Shown here one piece after another: positions 1 through 4,943 of a stretch of 11,041 nucleotides of DNA (its first letter is position 1; each line of letters begins with the position of its first letter). Source of the DNA: JADFOB01 sp964651325 (GTDB taxonomy: Bacteria > Planctomycetota > Phycisphaerae > UBA1845); contig CAZYXP010000130.1 in the NCBI GenBank assembly GCA_964651325.1, positions 1 through 11,041 on the forward strand. The letters are read 5' to 3'. The notes beneath the pieces are model-generated. The model was given only the letters and a program-made list of their open reading frames with translations. It had not been told where the DNA came from and did not search any database. The translations under genes and the position numbers were made by a program.

Positions 1-189
1 GAGCTTGCCCTTCTGCTGACGAAGACTCCGGGCGAGGGGTCCGAGGATGACATCGCGTGTTTGCGGGGTCTTGGTCTCTCCGATCGCGCCATCCATGACG
101 CGATCCAAACCATCGCCTACTTCAATTACATCAACCGCATCGCAGACGGCCTCGGGGTCGATCTCGAGCCGGAAATGGTGCCGAAATAG
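1..189 (+). CDS. Peroxidase-related (AhpD/carboxymuconolactone decarboxylase-like) protein, C-terminal end
   Basis: The window opens inside a gene read in frame 1; 62 codons precede a TAG stop at 187-189. The visible protein contains LRGLGLSDRAIHDAIQTIAY followed by FNYINRIADGLGVDLEPE. In the uncharacterised peroxidase-related branch of the AhpD/carboxymuconolactone decarboxylase family, the last helices read much like this (L-R-x-x-G-[LF]-S-D-x-A-I, then A-Y-F-N-[YF]-x-N-R-x-A-D-x-L-G-V). The redox-active CxxC of the family lies further upstream and is outside the window, so peroxidase chemistry cannot be confirmed here. The start and promoter are also missing. Its neighbour glyA lies 266 bp downstream on the same strand, with repeats between them, so the two are probably separate units. 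The family call is recognition from a short C-terminal stretch. Confidence 0.72.
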   Translation, partial: ELALLLTKTPGEGSEDDIACLRGLGLSDRAIHDAIQTIAYFNYINRIADGLGVDLEPEMVPK

Positions 190-250
190 GACTCGCCCCA
201 CTTCACACGATGACCCAAGCGCTGGGTCGTAGGCCGACGCTACCGAGCGG

Positions 251-302
251 GGTAAGGCAGGGGAACGCCCCGCCCTAGGGGGCAGGACAACCCCCTTCCC
301 CT
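251..302. repeat. Palindromic dispersed repeat, degenerate copy A
   Basis: This stretch (GGTAAGGCAGG, GGAACGCCCCGCC, TAGGGGGCAGGACA) aligns over about 50 bp with the clean copy at 1745-1796 (GGTAGGGCAGG, AGAACGCCCTGCC, TTTAGGGCAGGACA), with scattered substitutions. The right end has decayed, so the terminal inverted repeat seen in the other copy is not intact here. Both copies lie just after the stop codon of a plus-strand gene and flank glyA. No coding capacity is visible. It is probably a non-autonomous REP- or MITE-like element, but it could be a decayed hairpin of another origin. Confidence 0.6.
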
Positions 303-337
303 CGACTGCCGACCACACCGGCGCCGCCTCTGATTGT

Positions 338-365
338 CGACCTTTGACTTTCGACTTTCGACCCT
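338..365. repeat. Heptamer tandem repeat, four degenerate units
   Basis: Four consecutive 7-base units are in register: CGACCTT, TGACTTT, CGACTTT and CGACCCT. They lie about 90 bp upstream of the glyA start. Such short tandem arrays can vary in copy number by slippage. With only four imperfect units this one may be a neutral relic. Confidence 0.55.
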
Positions 366-455
366 TCTGCCCCACGTTGATTTTCCGTGCCCCGGCGGAT
401 AACGTGGCCACTGTTGCCAAGATAGTACGTTGGACCCCATAGCAAAGGTGTATCT

Positions 456-1721
456 ATGAGCATCGCGACGCGCGCCGCGTTTGAAGCCATCGCCAAGACC
501 GACCCGGAGATTCTGCCCGCCATGCTGGCCGAGGTGGATCGCCAGCAAAACACGATCGAGCTGATCGCCTCGGAAAACCACGTGTCCCAGGCGGTCCTGG
601 AGGCCGTCGGCTCGGTGTTCACCAACAAGTACGCCGAGGGCTATCCGGGCAAACGCTACTACGGCGGCTGCGAGAACATGGACACCATCGAGGATCTGGC
701 CCGCGATCGGCTGACCAAGCTGTTCGGGTGCGATTGCTGCAACGTGCAGCCGCATTCCGGGGCGAACGCCAACACGGCCGTCTATCTCGCCGCGCTCGAG
801 CCGGGCGATACGATTCTCTCGCTCGATCTGGCCCACGGCGGCCACCTTTCGCACGGGCTCAAGGTCAACGTCAGCGGCCTGCTCTACAAAATTGTCTCCT
901 ACGGCGTGAATCGGGAGACCGAGCAGTTTGACTACGCTGAAATCGAGCGACTCGCCAAGGAGCACCGCCCCAAGCTCATCATTTCCGGGGCATCCGCCTA
1001 TCCACGCACCATTGATTTCGACCGCTTCTCCGCCATCGCCGAGGAGGTCGGCGCGCTCCACATGGCCGACATCGCCCACATCGCTGGTCTGGTGGCTACG
1101 GAGCTGCACCCCAGCCCGGTCCCCACGGCCGCCTTCGTCACCAGCACGACGCACAAAACTTTGCGCGGCCCGCGCGGCGGACTCATCATGTGCAAGGAGG
1201 ACTGGGGCAAGAAGATCAATTCCCGCATCTTCCCCGGCAGCCAAGGCGGCCCGCTGATGCACGCCATCGCCGGCAAGGCCGTGGCGTTCGGAGAGGCGCT
1301 AACGCGGGAATTCGCCGATTACCAGCGCCAGATCGTCGCCAATGCAACGGCGCTGGCTGCGGCGTTGGCCGAACAGGGCAACCGACTGGTCTCCGGCGGC
1401 ACGGACAATCACCTGATGCTCTTGGACCTTCGCCCGGCCTATCCGGACGTCACCGGGGCACAAGCGGAAACCTGGCTGGTGCAATCCGGCATCGTCACCA
1501 ACAAGAACATGATCCCCTTCGACGAGCGCAAACCCACGCAGACCAGCGGTCTGAGGATCGGCACGCCCGCCATCACCACGCGCGGCATGAGAGAAGCCCA
1601 GATGGCCACCATCGCAGAGCTAATCGATCGGGTGCTGCGGTCGCAGGGAGATGCGACCATCATGGAGCAGGTCAACGCCGAGGTAAGATCGCTCTGCGCC
1701 CAGTTTCCGCTCTACGAATAG
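456..1721 (+). CDS. glyA: Serine hydroxymethyltransferase
   Basis: This cytosolic PLP enzyme interconverts serine plus tetrahydrofolate with glycine plus 5,10-methylene-tetrahydrofolate, the main entry of one-carbon units for purines, thymidylate and methionine. The 421-residue length is normal for the family. Recognisable blocks, in order, are ELIASENHVS (residues 35-44), KYAEGYPGKRYYGG (58-71), NVQPHSGANAN (96-106), SLDLAHGGHLSHG (122-134), DIAHIAGLVA (205-214) and STTHKTLRGPRGG (230-242). K234 in the last block is the lysine that forms the PLP Schiff base. The C-terminal part carries TSGLRIGTPAITTRGM, the usual end of the small domain. The ATG at 456 is preceded by AAAGGTG at a suitable distance, and the N-terminus aligns with typical family starts. 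It stands alone: the next gene is convergent, and a palindromic repeat lies in the 71-bp gap. Nothing looks truncated or altered. Confidence 0.98.
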   Translation: MSIATRAAFEAIAKTDPEILPAMLAEVDRQQNTIELIASENHVSQAVLEAVGSVFTNKYAEGYPGKRYYGGCENMDTIEDLARDRLTKLFGCDCCNVQPHSGANANTAVYLAALEPGDTILSLDLAHGGHLSHGLKVNVSGLLYKIVSYGVNRETEQFDYAEIERLAKEHRPKLIISGASAYPRTIDFDRFSAIAEEVGALHMADIAHIAGLVATELHPSPVPTAAFVTSTTHKTLRGPRGGLIMCKEDWGKKINSRIFPGSQGGPLMHAIAGKAVAFGEALTREFADYQRQIVANATALAAALAEQGNRLVSGGTDNHLMLLDLRPAYPDVTGAQAETWLVQSGIVTNKNMIPFDERKPTQTSGLRIGTPAITTRGMREAQMATIAELIDRVLRSQGDATIMEQVNAEVRSLCAQFPLYE

Positions 1722-1745
1722 CATTTCGCTAGGTCGTGCGGCAAG

Positions 1746-1796
1746 GTAGGGCAGGAGAACGCCCTGCCTTTAGGGCAGGACACCCACCTGCCCTAC
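1746..1796. repeat. Palindromic dispersed repeat, intact copy B with 10-bp terminal inverted repeats
   Basis: The ends are perfect 10-bp inverted repeats: GTAGGGCAGG at 1746-1755 and CCTGCCCTAC at 1787-1796. Inside are further inverted segments (GCCCTGCC and AGGGCAGG), so the whole 51 bp can fold into a strong hairpin on either strand. It lies between the convergent glyA and zinc-ribbon genes. CTA at 1793-1795, inside the right arm, is the TAG stop codon of the minus-strand gene. A second, degenerate copy is at 251-302. It could act as a bidirectional transcription barrier, but there is no U-tract, so an intrinsic terminator is not supported. Confidence 0.75.
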
Positions 1797-2604
1797 GAAT
1801 GCTTGTAGTCGCGAACCATCTCCGTGGCGCGAGCTCTCTGAATCGGGGCGATAGTCTGCTTGGATTGTTCGGCGACCCACCGCATCGCAAAAATGCCGGC
1901 CACAATCAGCGCGCCGCAAGCCGCGATCGGCAGAACCGGTATGGCCGGTAACGATTGAGCCACGGCGCGAGCGCACCAAACGGCGGCCCCAATCATGGCG
2001 ATGCCGCAAGCCGCCACGGCCGTACCGTAGAGATGAAATCGGACCAGCGCCCCTATCCAACCCGGGTGCCCCCTGGCGCTGGATCGGAACAGCCAAACGC
2101 CAACGACCCAAAGAACAAAGCAGGCTCCGATCATGGCACCGACGACCGTCCACATCGACGGATCCATCGGCGAGAACCGCGAGCTCGCCATGACGAAGCA
2201 GACCGGCCCCAGCCACACCGCGATCGCGAGGAACATCGAAGTGGCTAGCGCCGGCCCGCTTTCCAGACGCCGCAATGCCTTCCGGATTTGATCCGCGGGA
2301 ATCAGCATGTCCGCAACGGTGCTTTCCTGGCCGCACTCAGGACAGCGCCGCGGATCACCGGACTGCCCGCGAAGGTTGTACNNNNNNNNNNNNNNNNNNN
2401 NNNNNNNNNNNNNNNNNNNNNNNNNNNNNNNNNNNNNNNNNNNNNNNNNNNNNNNNNNNNNNNNNNNNNNNNNNNNNNNNNCTGGCCGCACTCAGGACAG
2501 CGCCGCGGATCACCGGACTGCCCGCGAAGGTTGTACCCGCAGTGCAGGCAAAACAGATCTCGAGGATCATCGATGGCCGTCAATGCGCTCGCTCCCTGAT
2601 ACAA
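1793..2604 (-). CDS. Zinc-ribbon membrane protein of unknown function (interrupted by an assembly gap)
   Basis: The gene is split by 100 N (2382-2481). The 55 bases on either side of the N run are identical (2327-2381 and 2482-2536). Collapsing them to one copy joins the halves in frame as a 218-residue protein, so the gap is probably artefactual. Residues 19-40 hold a zinc ribbon: CLHCGYNLRG, a short linker, then CPECG. After a linker there are about four hydrophobic segments (roughly 67-88, 101-121, 139-159 and 169-191) and a basic tail ending DYKHS. Many planctomycete membrane proteins start with this C-x-H/Y-C-G-Y-[DN]-L-R-G...CPECG ribbon; its ligand role is unknown, and I do not recognise a specific function. 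The longest frame starts at TTG 2604. TTG at 2583, with AGGGAG about 8 nt upstream, is a better supported start and gives 211 residues. It lies 145 bp downstream of nadD on the same strand, with repeats between. Confidence 0.75.
2327..2536. other. 100-N scaffold gap with identical 55-bp flanks (assembly artefact)
   Basis: The 55 bp at 2327-2381 directly before the N run are identical to the 55 bp at 2482-2536 directly after it. The N run is exactly 100 long. Two contigs that overlap by a k-mer-sized end and are joined with a default gap look exactly like this. Removing the 100 N and one 55-bp copy (155 bases) restores one open frame through the zinc-ribbon gene. With the gap left in place, the two halves fall in different frames. 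A true 55-bp duplication with unknown sequence between is possible but less economical. Confidence 0.88.
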
Positions 2605-2617
2605 CTAGCCACACCGT

Positions 2618-2668
2618 GTAGTACAGCGGCCCTCCGCTGTGTCTGAGTACCACTGCGGTGCCCCGCTA
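2618..2668. repeat. Two tandem copies of a short hairpin repeat
   Basis: The first unit, GTAGTACAGCGGCCCTCC then GCTGTGTCTG (2618-2645), contains a perfect stem ACAGCGG/CCGCTGT around a CCCT loop. A second diverged unit follows directly (about 2648-2674: ACTGCGGTGCCCCGCT then ATGTCTGG) and shares the same ending, GCT-[AG]-TGTCTG. A close relative of the first unit is at 7337-7361. It fills part of the spacer between nadD and the zinc-ribbon gene. No coding capacity is visible. Confidence 0.6.
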
Positions 2669-2749
2669 TGTCTGGCAAGCCTCCCAGCCGGGGGCGGCCG
2701 TGTTACTCAAGAGTGAGTCGACCCCTCGCAAGCCAGCCTGATCTAAGCC

Positions 2750-3400
2750 CTACTCGCCGGCATACAGGCCCCGGTCGGCGATGTACCGGGCCACGCCGGG
2801 CGGAACCAATCCGTCCAGCGATGCTCCCGCAGCAGCGCGGCGGCGAATATCCGTGGCGGAAATATCCACCATAGCGGTTTCCAGCACACCGCCCTTGAGT
2901 TTCTCGATCTGGTCCGATGACAACAACGACGAGAGCGGCCCCCAATCGATCGATTCGCTACCGGGGCGGGACGCGGTAAGAAACCGGCAGCGATCCACTA
3001 GCCCCGCGACCCGGTGCCAGAGGTGTAATTCTGCCAGAGAATCGGCCCCGATGATCCAACAGATTTCTGTCTGATCGCCCTGTTCGCGGCGGAAGTGATC
3101 CACGGAATCAATCGAATACGTGGGTCCGTCGCGCGTCAGATCCCATTCATGGACGCAAAAAAGCGGATCGTCGGCCACGGCCAGCCGGATCATTGCGAGC
3201 CGGTGCCTCGCGTCGATGAGCGATCCGACAGCCTTGTGCGGCGGCGATTTGCTGGGCAGCAGAATCACGCGATCCAGCCCAACCTGGTCCGCCACGGCCC
3301 GGGCGATGGCCAAGTGGCCGTTGTGGATGGGGTTGAAACTCCCGCCGAATAGCGCGATAGGCTTGCGGGGGCCGCTAGGCCGGTTGCTCATTGGGGGCAT
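2750..3400 (-). CDS. nadD: Nicotinate-nucleotide adenylyltransferase
   Basis: NadD transfers AMP from ATP to nicotinate mononucleotide, giving nicotinate adenine dinucleotide, the penultimate step of NAD synthesis in the cytosol. From the ATG at 3400 the protein has 216 residues, normal for bacterial NadD. It shows the nucleotidyltransferase signature ALFGGSFNPIHNGHL (16-30), with the HxGH-type motif at 26-29. Further blocks are LLPSKSPPHK (47-56), IIGADSL (116-122) and the C-terminal ISATDIRRR (180-188), matching the family's IS[ST]T-x-IR block. The start at 3400 is chosen because GGAG lies 5 nt upstream within AGAGGTGGAGAACCC. A longer frame from GTG 3442 would begin upstream of the likely transcription start from the promoter at 3424-3452. 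It may be transcribed onward into the zinc-ribbon gene, but the 145-bp repeat-bearing gap makes that uncertain. Confidence 0.96.
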   Translation of the reverse strand: MPPMSNRPSGPRKPIALFGGSFNPIHNGHLAIARAVADQVGLDRVILLPSKSPPHKAVGSLIDARHRLAMIRLAVADDPLFCVHEWDLTRDGPTYSIDSVDHFRREQGDQTEICWIIGADSLAELHLWHRVAGLVDRCRFLTASRPGSESIDWGPLSSLLSSDQIEKLKGGVLETAMVDISATDIRRRAAAGASLDGLVPPGVARYIADRGLYAGE

Positions 3401-3423
3401 GGGTTCTCCACCTCTTGCACTCA

Positions 3424-3452
3424 ATCGTAGAAACCCTACCACCGCGAGTCAA
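3424..3452 (-). promoter_or_regulatory. Sigma-70-like promoter for nadD
   Basis: Read on the minus strand, TTGACT (3452-3447) is followed by a 17-bp spacer and TACGAT (3429-3424). The -35 matches TTGACA at five of six positions, the -10 matches TATAAT at four of six, and the spacing is ideal. Transcription would start near 3417, leaving a leader of roughly 15-20 nt that contains the GGAG ribosome-binding site before ATG 3400. The prediction is from sequence only. Confidence 0.5.
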
Positions 3453-3634
3453 TCACAACCGCGGAGGGCGCGCGTGCAGCGCCAAGGCAAGAATGCCGAT
3501 ATCTCAAGTGTGTAGCGCAGTGCCGCCGTGAACGCGGAACGCAGGCGCTCGGCCCGCATTGCAATCGCGGTTCCAGCAGGTAGGACGCCCGCGCCACGGG
3601 AAACCGAGGCTTGTCGGTCCAAGAAAGCTGCATT

Positions 3635-3642
3635 GGGGGGGG
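3635..3642 (+). repeat. Poly-G tract (G8) in the ribosome-binding region of the glycosyltransferase
   Basis: Eight consecutive G residues run into GGAAAACGCA directly before ATG 3651, so the tract overlaps the probable Shine-Dalgarno sequence. Homopolymeric G runs of this length can slip during replication. A length change here would alter the ribosome-site context, or shift the frame if translation began at the upstream GTG 3528. Confidence 0.5.
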
Positions 3643-3650
3643 AAAACGCA

Positions 3651-4847
3651 ATGGCAAAACCAGACCTGCTGATCAGTTTCGTACTGGCGACCCACAACCG
3701 CCACGATGTGGTCAAACGCACGCTAGCCGCCATCGTTCGCCACGGACCGCCGAGAGATTTGTTTGAGATCATCGTGGTCGACAATGCCTCGACCGACGGC
3801 ACGCAAAACCTCGCCAGGTCCTTGGCCGACGAGGCGATCCTGCTCGATACCAACGAAGGAAGCTGCGCCAAGGCACATGGCGCCGAGCGTGCGCAGGGTC
3901 AATACGTGGTCTTTCTCGATGACGATTCCCATCCTGTCGAGGGAAGCATCGCCAGAATGGTCGAGCATTTCCGGGCCGACGATCGCCTCGCGGCGGCCGG
4001 ATTTGACGTGATCCTGCCCGACGGCCGGCGCGAAGGCGCCGCCCTGCCCGGCGTGTTCGTGGGGTGCGGAGTGGGGTTGAGGCGCGAAGCGCTCAGCGAC
4101 GTCGGCGGGCTCGACCAGCGATTCTTCATGCAAGCTGAGGAATACGACCTTTCATTTCGGCTGGTCGCCGCCGGTTGGAAGGTCGCAGTCTTTCCCGACA
4201 TTTCCGTCCGACATGAAAAAAGCCCACAAGCGCGTCAACCGGGGCGAACCACACGAATGGACGTGCGCAACAACCTCCGCGTCGCGGCCCGATACCTCCC
4301 CGACAACTATCTTCGTGTCTACCGTGAAGACATCCTGCAACGATACCTTTGGCTTGCGGCCGCCCAGGGACACGAGCAAGAATACAAGCAGGGGGTGTCG
4401 GAGGCGTCCACCCTCGAAGGTTCCGAACGCAAGGAATATGCGGGCTTCCGTCTAGGCGCGGCGACGCTTGAGTTCTTCTTTCGATGGGCCGCCTTGGAAG
4501 CGACCATGGGCAAACTTGCCGGCGAGGGAATCAAACGTGTGCTCTTCGCCGACCTTGGCAAGAACGTCTACTCGTTTCATCGAGGCTGCAGCCAAACCGA
4601 TATTGAAATGGTGGCGGTGGCCGACGATGCCTTCGCCAAAATGGATCGCACGTACCGCGGCGTCCCCGTGCGCCGCGTCGCCGAGGTGGTCCAACGGGAT
4701 GCCACTGCCGCCGACGCCGTTATTGTCGCCAACATGTCCATCGCGACCGCGAAACGAACGGCCGACGCCATGGCCGCTGCGTCGTCGCTTCCGATCTACT
4801 TCTGGCAGGCCAGTGCGGGCGACTATGAACTGGTGCTTTACCCCTAA
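3651..4847 (+). CDS. Family 2 glycosyltransferase with C-terminal Rossmann-like domain
   Basis: The N-terminal half (about residues 6-230 of 398) is a GT-A fold glycosyltransferase that should move a sugar from a nucleotide-sugar donor to an acceptor at the cytoplasmic face. It shows SFVLATHNR (9-17), VVDNASTDGT (42-51), the metal- and donor-binding FLDDDS (88-93), GCGVGLRREAL (138-148), and EEYDLSFRLVAAGW (163-176), which probably supplies the catalytic base. There is no signal peptide or membrane segment. Residues 294-380 (IKRVLFADLGKNVYSF...MVAVADDAF...GVPVRRV...DAVIVANM) look like the nucleotide-binding module that precedes PglD-type acyltransferases and short-chain sugar-modifying enzymes, although the glycine motif is atypical. 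The start is taken at ATG 3651, which follows a G8 tract and GGAAA. The frame stays open upstream to GTG 3528, but that segment shows no family similarity. The gene stands alone: nadD diverges from it and the HEAT-like gene converges on it. Sugar and acceptor are unknown. Confidence 0.88.
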   Translation: MAKPDLLISFVLATHNRHDVVKRTLAAIVRHGPPRDLFEIIVVDNASTDGTQNLARSLADEAILLDTNEGSCAKAHGAERAQGQYVVFLDDDSHPVEGSIARMVEHFRADDRLAAAGFDVILPDGRREGAALPGVFVGCGVGLRREALSDVGGLDQRFFMQAEEYDLSFRLVAAGWKVAVFPDISVRHEKSPQARQPGRTTRMDVRNNLRVAARYLPDNYLRVYREDILQRYLWLAAAQGHEQEYKQGVSEASTLEGSERKEYAGFRLGAATLEFFFRWAALEATMGKLAGEGIKRVLFADLGKNVYSFHRGCSQTDIEMVAVADDAFAKMDRTYRGVPVRRVAEVVQRDATAADAVIVANMSIATAKRTADAMAAASSLPIYFWQASAGDYELVLYP

Positions 4848-4880
4848 ACGATGCGCGATGCTCGCGAAGACTAACCCCGG

Positions 4881-4926
4881 GCCGCATGCTTTAGCCTGTG
4901 CGGCGCCTCGTGCAAGCACACCGCAC
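4881..4926. terminator. Hairpin cluster between convergent genes, possible bidirectional terminator
   Basis: The 96-bp gap between the convergent glycosyltransferase and HEAT-like genes contains overlapping stems. GCCGCA (4881-4886) pairs with TGCGGC (4899-4904). Alternatively, GTGCGG (4898-4903) pairs with CCGCAC (4921-4926) around an inner GTGC-AA-GCAC hairpin (4910-4919). Position and symmetry suit a two-way stop signal. There is no clear U-tract on either strand, so the call is weak. Confidence 0.3.
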
Positions 4927-4943
4927 GACAGCTTTGCACCATG

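Larger units (their letters stand above)
190..455. other. Intergenic spacer upstream of glyA with two repeats
   Basis: This 266-bp spacer has no credible gene. It holds a degenerate copy of a palindromic repeat at 251-302 and a four-unit heptamer repeat at 338-365. The glyA leader follows, with an AAAGGTG ribosome-binding sequence at about 444-450. I looked for a glycine or tetrahydrofolate riboswitch and saw no recognisable core. No convincing -35/-10 pair stands out; the best candidate (TTGATT near 378, 17 bp, TAACGT) matches the consensus poorly. Confidence 0.6.

Noticed and set aside
378..406. Promoter candidate TTGATT-17-TAACGT before glyA
   Set aside because: The -10 matches only three of six positions, too weak to list as a feature.
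190..455. Glycine or THF riboswitch before glyA
   Set aside because: No conserved riboswitch core is recognisable. The spacer is accounted for largely by repeats.
240..1262. 340-codon open frame on the minus strand across glyA
   Set aside because: It is antisense to a clear glyA, has no recognisable domain, and long antisense frames are expected in GC-rich coding DNA.
2618..2700. CRISPR-like array
   Set aside because: There are only two diverged hairpin units with no regular spacers and no cas genes nearby.
3401..3442. Longer nadD start at GTG 3442
   Set aside because: The added residues are not family-like, and the codon lies upstream of the transcription start predicted from the promoter at 3424-3452. 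ATG 3400 has a well-placed GGAG.
3528..3650. N-terminal extension of the glycosyltransferase from GTG 3528
   Set aside because: The extra 41 residues are basic, low-complexity and unrelated to GT2 starts. The G8 tract and ATG at 3651 fit a normal start.
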